Positions 16,772 through 25,959 of a DNA stretch of 35,417 bases are shown here, piece by piece; positions within the stretch are counted from its first letter, which is position 1, and every line of letters begins with the position of its first letter. The position numbers were made by a program, and so were the translations under genes. Source of the stretch: Gammaproteobacteria bacterium TMED78 (GTDB lineage: Bacteria > Pseudomonadota > Gammaproteobacteria > Steroidobacterales > Rariloculaceae). The stretch lies in contig NHEF01000022.1 of assembly GCA_002171615.1 (NCBI GenBank), positions 1 to 35,417 of the forward strand, read 5' to 3'. Below the pieces are notes generated by a model. That model was not told where the DNA came from. It was given only the letters and a program-made list of their open reading frames with translations, and did not search any database.

Positions 16772-17268
16772 AACATATTATTTCAATTTTACTACAAAAT
16801 GAAGCAGGCGCACTAGCACGTGTTTCTAATATGTTTTCTTCAAGGGGGTATAATATTGAAAGTTTAAATGTAGCTCCAACTAATAATTCGCTTGTTTCTA
16901 GGGTAACTCTTGTTACATCAGGCTCTGAAGATATTATCGAACAAATAATTAAACAGTTAGGTAAATTAGTAGATGTAGTTAATATTATTGATATGACTGA
17001 TGGAGATTATATTGAGAGAGAGCTCTCAATGTTAAAGTTAAGCGATAATTATACTGACGAAGAAGCTTTATTTGAGTTAGTTAATAATTATGATGCTAAA
17101 ATAATTGACGATTCAGATGGTTATTTAACTATTCAAATTATCGATGAGAGCAGCCATATTGATAAGTTTATTGATTGTTTATCTAAAATTTCTACCATTT
17201 TATCAGTTGTAAGAAGTGGATCTATGGCTGTTGCTAAAGGCAAGCCGGTATTATTTTTTACCTCTTAA
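16768..17268 (+). CDS. ilvH: Acetolactate synthase small (regulatory) subunit
   Basis: The 166-residue regulatory subunit stimulates the catalytic subunit and confers valine feedback. The N-terminal ACT domain is obvious: HIISILLQNEAGALARVSNMFSSRGYNIESLNV, followed by the second half ending in GKLVDVVNIIDM. The C-terminal ~80 residues match the second ACT-like domain (ERELSMLKL..., VRSGSMAVAKG). Length is close to E. coli IlvH (163). AGGGGAAAGATT before the ATG is a good ribosome binding site. The gene is divergent from the large subunit and lies 27 bases before proB. Confidence 0.93.
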   Translation: MKHIISILLQNEAGALARVSNMFSSRGYNIESLNVAPTNNSLVSRVTLVTSGSEDIIEQIIKQLGKLVDVVNIIDMTDGDYIERELSMLKLSDNYTDEEALFELVNNYDAKIIDDSDGYLTIQIIDESSHIDKFIDCLSKISTILSVVRSGSMAVAKGKPVLFFTS

Positions 17269-17295
17269 TTATCTATTATAAAGAGTATTATAAAT

Positions 17296-18420
17296 ATGCA
17301 GTCAAAAAATAAAAAAAATATAGAGGGAGCAAAAAGAATTATCCTAAAAATTGGCTCTTCTTTATTAATTAATAAAGATAGCGGATGTATTAATCATGTT
17401 TGGTTAGAGAGCCTATGCGAAGATATTAAATCCTTAAAAGCTAAGGGAAAGGAAATAGTAATTGTCTCTTCGGGGGCGATTGCTTTAGGTGTTAAAAGTA
17501 TGGAGTTGTCTTCCACAGTTCGCTTAGAGGATAGCCAAGCTGCTGCTGCTATAGGACAAGTTCAGCTTGCTCATACATATCAAGATAAGCTAGCTAGCAA
17601 AGGCCTAGTTGTTGCTCAGGTACTTCTAACTATTGATGATAGTAATAATAGAAGAAGATATCTTAATGCTACTAATACTCTTAACTCTCTAATCAAAAGA
17701 GGTGTTATACCTGTAATTAATGAAAATGATACGGTTGCAACACAGGAGATAAGGTATGGTGATAACGATAGGCTAGCCGCTAGGGTGGCACAGATGATTA
17801 GTGCCGATTGCCTTATTTTATTTTCGGATATTGATGGACTTTATACTTCGGACCCAAATAAAGATGTTAAGGCTAAATTTATAGATGAGGTTAGTGAATT
17901 AAATAAATCCTACTTTGATATGGCGGAGGGACCGGGCTCTAGGCATGGTTCAGGGGGTATGATTACTAAGCTTGATGCCGCAAAAATGGCTATGTCTGCA
18001 GGATGTAAGATGCTTATTACTTCGGGGCTATTAAATAACCCATTATCTTCAATTATTGAAAATGATAAAGGTACTTGGTTTTTGCCTAAATTAGGCCCGA
18101 AAGCTGCTAGAAAGCAATGGATTTCAGGCAGTCTAGAAATTCAAGGATCAATTGTGATCGATAATGGAGCAAAGAAAGCATTAAGTAAAGGAGGTAGTCT
18201 TTTGCCAATAGGTGTCATTAAAGTAAAGGGCTATTTTGGAAAAGGCGATGCTATAAAAATAAATGATCATGATGGGAACTATATAGGTTGTGGTTTAGTT
18301 GCCTATGATTCAGTTGAGACTAGTAAAATTTTAGGTTGTCATTCTGATAATATAAAAGATAAGCTAGGATATTTAGGAAGAAATGAGATAATTCATAGAG
18401 ATGATCTTGTTATAACTTGA
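17296..18420 (+). CDS. proB: Glutamate 5-kinase ProB
   Basis: The 374-residue enzyme phosphorylates glutamate, the first step of proline synthesis. It has an amino-acid-kinase domain (IILKIGSSLLI near residue 15, VSSGAIALGVK, VIPVINENDTVAT, GDNDRLAARVA, LFSDIDGLYT) and a C-terminal PUA domain (about 280-365, with KGGSLLPIGV and GYFGKGDAI), the normal two-domain bacterial layout. The stop overlaps the region just before proA, giving a proB-proA operon. In this family proline feedback acts on the kinase domain. Confidence 0.95.
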   Translation: MQSKNKKNIEGAKRIILKIGSSLLINKDSGCINHVWLESLCEDIKSLKAKGKEIVIVSSGAIALGVKSMELSSTVRLEDSQAAAAIGQVQLAHTYQDKLASKGLVVAQVLLTIDDSNNRRRYLNATNTLNSLIKRGVIPVINENDTVATQEIRYGDNDRLAARVAQMISADCLILFSDIDGLYTSDPNKDVKAKFIDEVSELNKSYFDMAEGPGSRHGSGGMITKLDAAKMAMSAGCKMLITSGLLNNPLSSIIENDKGTWFLPKLGPKAARKQWISGSLEIQGSIVIDNGAKKALSKGGSLLPIGVIKVKGYFGKGDAIKINDHDGNYIGCGLVAYDSVETSKILGCHSDNIKDKLGYLGRNEIIHRDDLVIT

Positions 18421-18428
18421 GAGATTTT

Positions 18429-19682
18429 ATGAAACAAGAAATGTTAGAAATAGGTAGGTTAGCAAAAGAGGCAAGTAGTATTCTTGGAAGAACCTCAACG
18501 AAATTGAAAAATCAGGCCTTGAGGGATTCAGCAAGTATAATAAGAGGGTCTAAAGGTGAAATATTAGAATCAAATAATATAGATATTGATCAAGCAAGAA
18601 AGAACAAGCTTTCTGAAGCAATGATTGATAGATTGGTTCTTGATGATGATAGAGTTGAAGGTATAGCTTCTAGTTTGGAACAAATATCAAATTTTGAAGA
18701 TCCAATTGGTAAAATAATCAATGAAATAGAGAGGCCAAATGGTTTATTGATACAAAAAGTTAAAGTTCCATTAGGGGTGATAGGTATTATTTATGAAAGT
18801 CGACCAAATGTTACCGCTGATGCTGGTGCGTTATGTCTTAAAAGTGGAAATGCAGTAATATTAAGAGGCGGGACAGAATCAGTTAACTCAAATAAAATTA
18901 TTCATTCTTGTCTAATTAAGGGGCTTCAAAATACCGGGTTACCACACACTTCTATTCAGATGGTTCCTACTCAAGATCGCAAAGCAGTAGGGATTCTTCT
19001 CCGTGATATGACTAGTTATGTAGATATTATAATACCAAGAGGAGGAAAAAATCTTATAGCTCGTATTCAAGAAGATGCAAGAGTTCCAGTTATTGGGCAT
19101 CTTGAGGGCATATGTCATACATATGTTCATCAGAATGCAGACCTAAATATGGCAAAAAAAATTATATTAAACGCTAAGATGAGACGAACTGGTATATGTG
19201 GTGCTACTGAGACTATTTTGATTGATAAATCTATAGCTTCTAAATTTGTAACTCCTATTCTAGATATTCTTATTAGCAACGGATGTGAAGTAAGAGGCAG
19301 TAAAGATATCATAAACTTAGATGCTCGAGCCATTATTGCAAAGGATTCAGATTGGGGAAAAGAGTTTTTGGATGCGATAATTGCAATTAGGCTTGTTGAG
19401 GATATCGATGAAGCTTTAAGTTATATTAGGGAATATGGATCTGGACATACCGAATCAATTGTAAGTAATGACCAGCAAGCAGCAGATAAATTTTTAGCAG
19501 AGTTAGATAGTTCAATTGTAATGCACAATACTTCTACACAGTTCGCTGATGGAGGTGAATTTGGAATGGGAGCAGAAATAGGTATAGCTACTGGAAGGAT
19601 TCACGCTCGAGGCCCAGTTGGTTCAGAAGAGCTTACAAGCTATAAATATATCGTTAGGGGAAAAGGCCAGATAAGAGCTTAG
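18429..19682 (+). CDS. proA: Gamma-glutamyl phosphate reductase ProA
   Basis: The 417-residue NADPH-dependent aldehyde-dehydrogenase-fold enzyme reduces glutamyl 5-phosphate to the semialdehyde. Motifs include VPLGVIGIIYESRPNVTADAGALCLKSGNA, the nucleotide region PRGGKNLI, the catalytic cysteine in RRTGICGATET, and the C-terminal RIHARGPVGSEELTSYKY. I use ATG at 18429, which aligns with the usual N-terminus (MKQEMLEIGRLAKEAS); an in-frame TTG at 18417 overlapping the proB stop is possible. The 3' end overlaps the convergent neighbour's stop by 4 bases. Confidence 0.95.
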   Translation: MKQEMLEIGRLAKEASSILGRTSTKLKNQALRDSASIIRGSKGEILESNNIDIDQARKNKLSEAMIDRLVLDDDRVEGIASSLEQISNFEDPIGKIINEIERPNGLLIQKVKVPLGVIGIIYESRPNVTADAGALCLKSGNAVILRGGTESVNSNKIIHSCLIKGLQNTGLPHTSIQMVPTQDRKAVGILLRDMTSYVDIIIPRGGKNLIARIQEDARVPVIGHLEGICHTYVHQNADLNMAKKIILNAKMRRTGICGATETILIDKSIASKFVTPILDILISNGCEVRGSKDIINLDARAIIAKDSDWGKEFLDAIIAIRLVEDIDEALSYIREYGSGHTESIVSNDQQAADKFLAELDSSIVMHNTSTQFADGGEFGMGAEIGIATGRIHARGPVGSEELTSYKYIVRGKGQIRA

Positions 19683-21070
19683 TTTTCCCCCCAAGGTCTA
19701 ATAGCCTGTTTTAGCTTCTTATAGCCATCTAAAAAGTTAGGTCTATTCGCAGAATATATATTGTCAAATGTATTTATAGCGTTATCAAACCATTTGCGAA
19801 GCTCTTCATTACCAGGGTTAGCATCAATATAGGCATCTCTAATTAATACAAAGTGAATGCGAGGGTCATATGGTTGCTTGGTTCCGCCAAGTGATTCATC
19901 ACCATCTAGAAGCCTAAGCAGCATAGCATCAGCAGAACCAAGCGTTTGCTCATGGATAGGAGGGCCTTCCATTCTATACATGACAGAGGTCATATCTCTA
20001 CCGTTACCTGTTACATAACCCATTTCGCTCCAAATATAGTTCATTTTAGCTTCAGAAGTAATTTTATGCTTCTTATCCATATGATCGATTACTTTTTGGC
20101 CAAATGCTCTTAGCGGGTCAGAGACGTCTGCTAGAAGGTCTGTTAATCTATCGCCATCTAAATCAGTAGCAAGAACAATAACATCATTTTTTTCAATTAG
20201 GTCCCAAAGAAGCAAACCATAGTTTGTATCTGCAATATGTTGCTCGATCTTGCCACCCCAGTTTTCCATACCATCTTTAAAATTAGTAGGGAGGAGTGCG
20301 ATTACTCTATTAACAAGCTCTTTGTGTTCTTTATAACCATCAACTGCATATTTTCTACCTACTTCAAATTTTGTTCCTTCTAGCATCCATGAGAGTATTC
20401 CAGAGTTAATTCCATCCTCCATTGCCTGAGTTGGTTTGAATGCCACTCTACCTAGTTTACCTGTTTCATGAACCATTTTTAAAAACCTTCTATTCGCATA
20501 TGCCATTTGAAGTGCTGGAGTATTCATTTCTGAGTGGATGATCCCACTATTTTTATCAACATTAAAAACTGTTTTATCTTGAGAATAAGGAAGGCATGGC
20601 ATACATCGAACTACTGTAATTGGACCATATGGCCTAACGTTACAATACACCCCAGCTTGAGTCCTTAATGGGGCATTACCAGATTTACCCATGACTACAA
20701 CTTTTTCTCCACTATCATCTTTTACGTATGCATCACCCGCTGTTGACCATTTAATTGATGTGCAAGGCATATTGCCAAACCATGAAAGTGATTTGAGCTT
20801 AGTATCATGTCTATATTGCGACCACATCGGTACTGCATAGTATGGAAGATTTAGTATATCAATAGCTGCAATAGTACCCAATAAAGCGTAGGCGTCAGTA
20901 AGTGAGTGTGCAACTGGATTTATTTTTTTCTCATGATTGCCACCCATCCATACAACTGCATCAGGGCATCCATCTGGTTTTATATCTGCATCTCTAAATA
21001 GTTGTTTTAGCTCGGAAAAAAGGTCTCCATTGGTAGCTTCAGTTTGAGCAATTTTCAAAAGATCTATCAT
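19679..21070 (-). CDS. Conserved-looking 463-residue protein of unknown family
   Basis: I do not recognise this family. The protein appears soluble: no signal peptide or membrane helix is evident. It has well-formed alternating hydrophobic and charged segments, and several motif-like stretches: GCPDAVVWMGGNHEKKINP near residue 34, a Trp-rich MWSQYRHDTKLKSLSWFGNMPC, VVRCMPCLPYSQD with a CxxC, and VIVLATDLDGDRLTDLLADV. The CxxC and additional Cys (GCPD, MPC, VYC) could bind metal or form a redox site; this is speculation. Start at ATG 21070 is preceded by AGTGGGGAT. The coding region looks richer in G+C than its neighbours, which could mean high expression or a different origin. It is monocistronic, with a possible promoter upstream and convergent overlap with proA. 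Confidence 0.75.
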   Translation of the reverse strand: MIDLLKIAQTEATNGDLFSELKQLFRDADIKPDGCPDAVVWMGGNHEKKINPVAHSLTDAYALLGTIAAIDILNLPYYAVPMWSQYRHDTKLKSLSWFGNMPCTSIKWSTAGDAYVKDDSGEKVVVMGKSGNAPLRTQAGVYCNVRPYGPITVVRCMPCLPYSQDKTVFNVDKNSGIIHSEMNTPALQMAYANRRFLKMVHETGKLGRVAFKPTQAMEDGINSGILSWMLEGTKFEVGRKYAVDGYKEHKELVNRVIALLPTNFKDGMENWGGKIEQHIADTNYGLLLWDLIEKNDVIVLATDLDGDRLTDLLADVSDPLRAFGQKVIDHMDKKHKITSEAKMNYIWSEMGYVTGNGRDMTSVMYRMEGPPIHEQTLGSADAMLLRLLDGDESLGGTKQPYDPRIHFVLIRDAYIDANPGNEELRKWFDNAINTFDNIYSANRPNFLDGYKKLKQAIRPWGEN

Positions 21071-21123
21071 GTAATATCCCCACTATTTAAGTTTATTTTA
21101 GTAGCTTTATAAAGAAAGCGATT

Positions 21124-21153
21124 ATTATACTGTTGCTTATAAGTTTTTCCGAA
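21124..21153 (-). promoter_or_regulatory. Candidate sigma-70 promoter for the 463-residue protein
   Basis: On the minus strand a perfect TATAAT (21124-21129) lies about 54 bases upstream of the ATG. A weak -35-like TTCGGA sits at 21148-21153, 18 bases away. Only the -10 is strong, and in such AT-rich DNA it could be chance. Confidence 0.35.
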
Positions 21154-21156
21154 TTT

Positions 21157-21843
21157 TTATTTTTTGTAATAATTTTTTTTAAGCCTCTTTTTGGCTTTAG
21201 CTAGTATATAGATGACCAATAATAGAGTTACAGTAACTCCCAAAAAGAGGAAAATATTTTGACTCATAGGATTTAGCAAAATTTCACTAATATTTTTCAG
21301 GTTGTCTGCTAGAGCTCCTAGATAAACATAAAGAATGGTAATTGGGAGCATACCTATCCAAGAAGATAGAATAAATATTTTTAAACTTATATTTGTAATT
21401 GAGAGCGAGTAATTAAGCATACCAAATGGTATAGCTGGTATTAATCTTAATAATAAAATAGTTATAAAATCTTGTTTATTCATAATTTGATTAATTATTT
21501 TATGTTTATTAATAATTTTTTTTTGCACCCAGCTCTTAACTAGATATCTTCCTAGCAAGAAAGAAATTGTTGCACCTAGAGTACTAGAAATTGAAGCTAA
21601 GATAATCCCTTGAAAAAGCCCAAAAATAAAACCACCTGCTAACGTAATAATAGATACTGGTACTAAAAATATACATGAAAATAAATAAATTAAAATATAT
21701 ATGATTGAAGACAGTTTATGATTCTGGTTGATCCATAGGAGTAGTGAATCAATCCATATAGAGATGGGAAAAAATATAATAAAAAACAAGCTTATTATGA
21801 TCAAGGTAATAATTATCAATAATTTTATATTTCTTTTGTTCAT
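21157..21843 (-). CDS. TVP38/TMEM64 family inner membrane protein
   Basis: The 228-residue polytopic membrane protein has an N-terminal helix (LLIIITLIIISLFFIIFF), then the family core: CIFLVPVSIITLAGGFIFGLFQGIILASISSTLGATISFLLGRYLV, followed by FITILLLRLIPAIPFGMLNYSLSITNISLKIFILSSWIGMLPI and a C-terminal helix before a lysine-rich tail. The 'P....L..AGG.FG...G' and 'R..P..PF....Y' signatures are those of the VTT/SNARE-associated group related to DedA. Members of this group have been linked to lipid movement between membrane leaflets; the substrate here is unknown. It is transcribed away from the porin gene. Confidence 0.88.
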   Translation of the reverse strand: MNKRNIKLLIIITLIIISLFFIIFFPISIWIDSLLLWINQNHKLSSIIYILIYLFSCIFLVPVSIITLAGGFIFGLFQGIILASISSTLGATISFLLGRYLVKSWVQKKIINKHKIINQIMNKQDFITILLLRLIPAIPFGMLNYSLSITNISLKIFILSSWIGMLPITILYVYLGALADNLKNISEILLNPMSQNIFLFLGVTVTLLLVIYILAKAKKRLKKNYYKK

Positions 21844-21941
21844 TATTTTCTATGGTAATTAGAAGTAATTAATGCACTATAGCAGTGCAGGCCCTTCAAC
21901 TAGATTTTTATAAATATCTGTTTTATAAGGAAAAAAATAAA

Positions 21942-21957
21942 TGGCACAGATTATGCA
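21942..21957 (+). promoter_or_regulatory. Candidate sigma-54 (-24/-12) promoter
   Basis: TGGCACAGATTATGCA matches the sigma-54 consensus TGGCACGNNNNTTGCW at all but two consensus positions, with the exact GG-to-GC spacing. It lies 42 bases before the porin ATG, which would give a leader of about 30 bases. No enhancer-binding site was identified, and the sigma-54 gene is not in the window. Confidence 0.45.
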
Positions 21958-21998
21958 TAATAATAGTTGTTAATTTTTAAATATTAAAAGGAGCTACA

Positions 21999-22664
21999 AT
22001 GAAATTTTATAATAAAGTAATTCTCTCAGCATTGGTATTTATACCTTCAATTTCTTTAGCTGAGCTATCAGGAAATATTGGTTATGTAAGTGATTATGTA
22101 TATCGAGGAATATATCAAGAAGAGTCCTCAGCTTCTTTTGGTGTAGATTATGAATCTGAGGCTGGGCTATATGTAGGAACCTGGATGGCTGATGTAGGGG
22201 ATGGTATTGAGTCAGATTTTTATGCTGGCTTTAGCGGTTCATCTGGTGATTTTAATTACGGTCTTGGAGTCACTGGCTATTACTATAGTGACGGATGGGA
22301 TAATGCTTATGAAGAGGCAAATTTGAGTTTAGGTTATGGCTTTATAACTCTTGATTATGCAGATGGTAAGTATAAAGCTCCTACTGAAACAAGCTATACA
22401 GTCACATCTATAACTATAGATACTCCAGTTGGCCTTTATATTACTTCTGGCAGTTTTGGAGCAGATTCTAGTGGTGACTGGACAGAGATAGGTTATGGTG
22501 TTGAGCTTGATTCTGGTGTTGGCATGTCAATTGCTTTAATAAGTAGCGATAATCTTGGAGTAACACAAGATAATTCAAGTGCTGTACATATTAATAATAG
22601 CGCAATAAATACTACACCATCTAATCAGCTTGTTTTTGGTGTTAGCTATGGATTTGGTTTGTAG
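21999..22664 (+). CDS. TorF-family putative porin
   Basis: The 221-residue outer membrane protein has a signal peptide cleaved after SISLA (residue 21). The mature N-terminus (ELSGNIGYVSDYVYRGIYQEESSASFGVDYE) has the 'G....SdYvfRG.sqs...p...gg.dy' signature of the TorF/Gcw_chp family, and the rest alternates short amphipathic beta strands ending in LVFGVSYGFGL with an aromatic-poor terminus. AAAGGAGC upstream is the strongest ribosome binding site in the neighbourhood. A candidate sigma-54 promoter precedes it and tandem hairpins follow, so it is a single-gene unit. I recall such porins lying next to glnK-amtB in other gammaproteobacteria, which would fit nitrogen control. The transported solute is unknown. 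Confidence 0.85.
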   Translation: MKFYNKVILSALVFIPSISLAELSGNIGYVSDYVYRGIYQEESSASFGVDYESEAGLYVGTWMADVGDGIESDFYAGFSGSSGDFNYGLGVTGYYYSDGWDNAYEEANLSLGYGFITLDYADGKYKAPTETSYTVTSITIDTPVGLYITSGSFGADSSGDWTEIGYGVELDSGVGMSIALISSDNLGVTQDNSSAVHINNSAINTTPSNQLVFGVSYGFGL

Positions 22665-22680
22665 CCAAAAATATTTTCCA

Positions 22681-22710
22681 ACACCCTAGTATGTTCCCCT
22701 ACTAAGGTGT
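22681..22710 (+). terminator. Stem-loop downstream of the porin gene
   Basis: ACACCCTAGTA and TACTAAGGTGT form an 11-pair stem with one mismatch and the 8-base loop TGTTCCCC, followed by TTTCTTT. It may assist termination or stabilise the porin mRNA 3' end. Confidence 0.55.
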
Positions 22711-22718
22711 TTCTTTGG

Positions 22719-22753
22719 CCGGCTCATTTTGTATTATGAGCCGGTCTTTTTTT
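22719..22753 (+). terminator. Rho-independent terminator of the porin gene
   Basis: A perfect 9-bp stem, CCGGCTCAT / ATGAGCCGG, encloses an 8-base loop and is followed by TCTTTTTTT. The T run reaches into the stop codon of the convergent reductase gene, so the two genes share this boundary. Confidence 0.9.
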
Positions 22754-23510
22754 ATCTAGGACCACCATCTATTTCTATTACTGAACCATCTAAATATTCA
22801 TTTTCAAAAATATAGATAGCGGTATGAGCAATTTCATCCGGTGTGCATAATCTTTTTAGAGGCACTTTTTCGATTCCTTTCTTTAAGACTTCAGGATTCA
22901 TATTTGCAACCATCTCTGTATTTACAAAACCCGGAGCTATTGCATTAACCCGGATATTATATCTAGCTAATTCTTTAGCCCAGACAGATGTAAGTGCTAC
23001 TACTCCAGCTTTTGCTGCTGAGTAATTACTTTGTCCAAAGTTTCCTTTCTTTGAAATACTTGACATATTTATAATACAGCCTTCTAAACCAAGCTCTATC
23101 ATTTTTTCAGCAGCCTCTCTTCCGCATAAGAAAACTCCAGTAAGATTTACATCAATAACTGATTGCCAATCATGAAGAGACATCTTACTAATAATTTTTT
23201 TGTCCTTAGTCTTTATTAGTAGGCCATCTTTTAAAATTCCTGCATTATTAACTAATCCATCTATTTGACCAAAGTCATTAATTATTTTATCAAATAGTTT
23301 AATTACATCTTCTTCAACTGATACATTAGCTTGATAAGCTTTTATTTCTGATTTATGGTTTTTATAAGATTTAAGGGATTTATCTAATAATTCTTTATTT
23401 TGATCTACTAGTGCAAGATTGGCTCCTTTAGATGCTAAGCCTTTCGAAATAGCCGCACCTAATCCTCTTGCTGCACCAGTAACTACAAAAACTTTATTAT
23501 GTATATCCAA
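22752..23510 (-). CDS. FabG-like short-chain dehydrogenase/reductase
   Basis: The 252-residue Rossmann-fold oxidoreductase has the cofactor motif TGAARGLG (11-18), NNAG at about 88-91, and the catalytic triad Ser151, Tyr163 and Lys167 in [20 protein letters not shown]. The C-terminus ([34 protein letters not shown]) is standard for 3-oxoacyl-ACP or acetoacetyl-CoA reductases. Exact substrate and cofactor cannot be read from sequence; the acidic residue in LVDQNKE after the second strand hints at NAD(H). The gene lies 10 bases downstream of the ModF-like ATPase gene, with no functional link evident. Confidence 0.85.
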   Translation of the reverse strand: MDIHNKVFVVTGAARGLGAAISKGLASKGANLALVDQNKELLDKSLKSYKNHKSEIKAYQANVSVEEDVIKLFDKIINDFGQIDGLVNNAGILKDGLLIKTKDKKIISKMSLHDWQSVIDVNLTGVFLCGREAAEKMIELGLEGCIINMSSISKKGNFGQSNYSAAKAGVVALTSVWAKELARYNIRVNAIAPGFVNTEMVANMNPEVLKKGIEKVPLKRLCTPDEIAHTAIYIFENEYLDGSVIEIDGGPR

Positions 23511-23520
23511 TGAAATTCTC

Positions 23521-24981
23521 CTAATTACTTATTCGACCATTATTTAATTCAATTTTGAGTTTAAAATTTTCGTTATGAGAATCTATATGAGTTGCACAGA
23601 TTAGTTGGGTACCACTATCGATTATCTCATTAAGTATTTTATTTATTAGATTGTGATTTTCAGGATCAAGCCCTTCCCAAGGTTCATCTAGTAAAAGAAT
23701 TTTTGGTTTATGAACAATTGCTCGTGCAATTAGAACTCTTCTAAACTGCCCATAAGATAGGCTTTTTACATCACGTAATTTAAGTGATTCTAATTTAAAT
23801 ATATCCATAAGATTTTCAATTATTTCTATTTCATGGTCATTTAGCTTTCGAATTAAACCAATACTGGAATCAAAACCAGAACCAATACATTCAAAAACAT
23901 TAGCTTTGTAATTATAGTTAGCTTGGAGCTCAGGGGAAACCCATGAAATTTTTTTTCTCAGAGACCAAACATTTTCTGGTTTTGTGAAACCTAGAAACTT
24001 AATATAGCCACCTTTTGCTGGTCTTATCTGACCATGAAGCAGCCTTATTAGTGTGCTTTTTCCTGACCCATTAGGACCAGTGATTTGCCAATGCTGATTT
24101 TTGTATATTTTCCAATTTATCTTAGAGAGTATCCTAGACTTATCGAACCAAATACTAGCATTATGGATATCAATCATAATATCTTTATCTATATTAGATG
24201 GAGGATCGTGATTTTGTAAAGATTTCTTTTCTAGCTTGCCGTATTTATTTTTTATTATATTGACTTTTTCTTTTTTAATTATTCTACCATCTGATAAATA
24301 TAATAAATTATTAGTATTAACTGGGAGCCCTTCTGCCTTATGGAATGAGCATATAGTAAGTATTTTGGAGCTAATTAATTCTATAGTATTTATAAGCGAC
24401 TCTCTTGCTTCTTTATCTAGTCCAGCTAATGGCTCATCTAATATTAAAACCATAGGCTTGAAGGCTAAGGATCTTGCAATTAGAACTCTTCTTTGTTGCC
24501 CTCTAGATAGCTTAAGGAAAGATTTTTCGCCTAATTTAGCCAAGCCTAGTGTTCTTAGATATGATCTAGCCCTAATAAGATCAGCTGGCTCAGAGTCAAG
24601 TCTTGGTACATTAGTTTTTTTTATACCCGATAAAACTATATCTATAGCTGTGAATCCCCACCCAAGCTTAGTATAGCTATCTTGGAGTTCATGACTTACA
24701 ACTGAAATTTTTTTTAAAGCCTCTACTGCATCAGTTTGAGCTGTGCCATGAAAATTATATTTTCTTATTCCTGATCCTGGTTTTGGCCAAAGAATCCCAG
24801 CAAGTAATCTTAATAAGGTTGATTTACCACTTCCATTTGCTCCGATAATTGCCCAGTGATCATTAGTATTGAGCTCCCAGTTAATAGATTTTAAGATTGT
24901 GTTATTTTTTATCTCAACATCAACATTTTTAAGCTCTATTATTGGTTTTTGCATTCCATATATTTTTTCTTCTTTATTCAT
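23521..24981 (-). CDS. Tandem ABC ATPase, ModF-like
   Basis: This 486-residue soluble protein has two ABC ATPase domains and no membrane part. Domain 1 has Walker [10 protein letters not shown] (about 48-56), signature LSRGQQRR and Walker [12 protein letters not shown]. Domain 2 has [14 protein letters not shown], signature LSYGQFRR and [11 protein letters not shown]. Length and the 'HWQI.GPNG.GKSTL' start of domain 2 resemble E. coli ModF (490 residues). ModF is associated with molybdate genes in E. coli, but no modABC is present here, so the role stays open. The start overlaps the stop of the DmeF-like gene by one base. Confidence 0.8.
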   Translation of the reverse strand: MNKEEKIYGMQKPIIELKNVDVEIKNNTILKSINWELNTNDHWAIIGANGSGKSTLLRLLAGILWPKPGSGIRKYNFHGTAQTDAVEALKKISVVSHELQDSYTKLGWGFTAIDIVLSGIKKTNVPRLDSEPADLIRARSYLRTLGLAKLGEKSFLKLSRGQQRRVLIARSLAFKPMVLILDEPLAGLDKEARESLINTIELISSKILTICSFHKAEGLPVNTNNLLYLSDGRIIKKEKVNIIKNKYGKLEKKSLQNHDPPSNIDKDIMIDIHNASIWFDKSRILSKINWKIYKNQHWQITGPNGSGKSTLIRLLHGQIRPAKGGYIKFLGFTKPENVWSLRKKISWVSPELQANYNYKANVFECIGSGFDSSIGLIRKLNDHEIEIIENLMDIFKLESLKLRDVKSLSYGQFRRVLIARAIVHKPKILLLDEPWEGLDPENHNLINKILNEIIDSGTQLICATHIDSHNENFKLKIELNNGRISN

Positions 24982-25886
24982 TAATGCTTATAGATTTCAA
25001 TTGTTGTGTGAACAATAGAAGGTTCGATTGATAAAATATCTTTATAATAATCTGGTGTGTTAGATTTTTCTGTTGATAGCGAAATAACTAAAGAATATAT
25101 GCCAGGCCCAATTGACCAAACGCGTAAATCATGGATAGTACAATCTTTTTCTAATAGTTTTTTTATTTTATCTTTAAGTTCATTTTTTTCTTGATAATCA
25201 ACTAGGACCTTTGAACTAGTTTTAATTAAGCTAAACGCCCATCTAGCAATGACTATTGAGCCGATTATTCCTATTGCTGGATCAAACCATATAATTCCAA
25301 AATACTTTCCTACTAATAGAGCAAATATAGCTAGCAAGGAAATCATGGCATCTGCTAATACATGAAGATAGGCAGAAGCTAGATTGTGGTCATGATTATG
25401 AGATGTTCCTGATAGACCATTTTTTTCATGTGTATGACCTAAGATTAGAACAGACACTCCATTAACTATTAGTCCTAATATCGAGATAATAATTGCCTGA
25501 TTGAAAATAATTTCAACAGGTGATAATAATCTTTCAATACTCTCCCATATCATGAATATAGCAACAGAAAGGAGAAGTAGGGCACTAGTGTAGCCAGCTA
25601 AAGTATTTATTTTTCCAGTTCCAAAACTAAACTTTTCATTGCGTGAAAATTTTCGAGTATAAACATACGCCAATACATTTATAGTAAGTACTGCTACATG
25701 AGCTGCCATATGCAATCCATCAGCTAAGAGCGCCATAGATCTAAATACTATACCTCCAGATATTTCAATCATCATCGTGATTCCAGTCAGGATTATCACA
25801 ATTATTGTTCTGATCTCACCAGGTTTTTTAAGATCTTGACCAAAAGTTTGCGATTGTATTTTTGTATTATTAGCATTCATAGGCAT
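24981..25886 (-). CDS. dmeF: Cation diffusion facilitator, DmeF-like metal exporter
   Basis: The ~301-residue inner membrane antiporter has about six membrane helices. The first metal site region reads ALLADGLHMAAHVAVL and the second AYLHVLADAMISLLAI (HxxxD). Between them is a His-rich loop (GHTHEKNGLSGTSHNHDHN). The C-terminal cytoplasmic domain includes DLRVWSIGPGIYSLVISL. The 'DGLHM..H', 'HNLASAYLHVLADA' and 'DLRVW.IGPG' patterns point to the DmeF (Co/Ni) subgroup of CDF proteins; Zn is possible. I choose ATG at 25886; an in-frame GTG at 25916 would add ten residues. Confidence 0.85.
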   Translation of the reverse strand: MPMNANNTKIQSQTFGQDLKKPGEIRTIIVIILTGITMMIEISGGIVFRSMALLADGLHMAAHVAVLTINVLAYVYTRKFSRNEKFSFGTGKINTLAGYTSALLLLSVAIFMIWESIERLLSPVEIIFNQAIIISILGLIVNGVSVLILGHTHEKNGLSGTSHNHDHNLASAYLHVLADAMISLLAIFALLVGKYFGIIWFDPAIGIIGSIVIARWAFSLIKTSSKVLVDYQEKNELKDKIKKLLEKDCTIHDLRVWSIGPGIYSLVISLSTEKSNTPDYYKDILSIEPSIVHTTIEIYKH

Positions 25887-25959
25887 AATTGTCTCAGTCT
25901 TGAGTATAATTTTCACTAAACTATTTCAATAATTTATAATATGGATAATATAATTTAAT

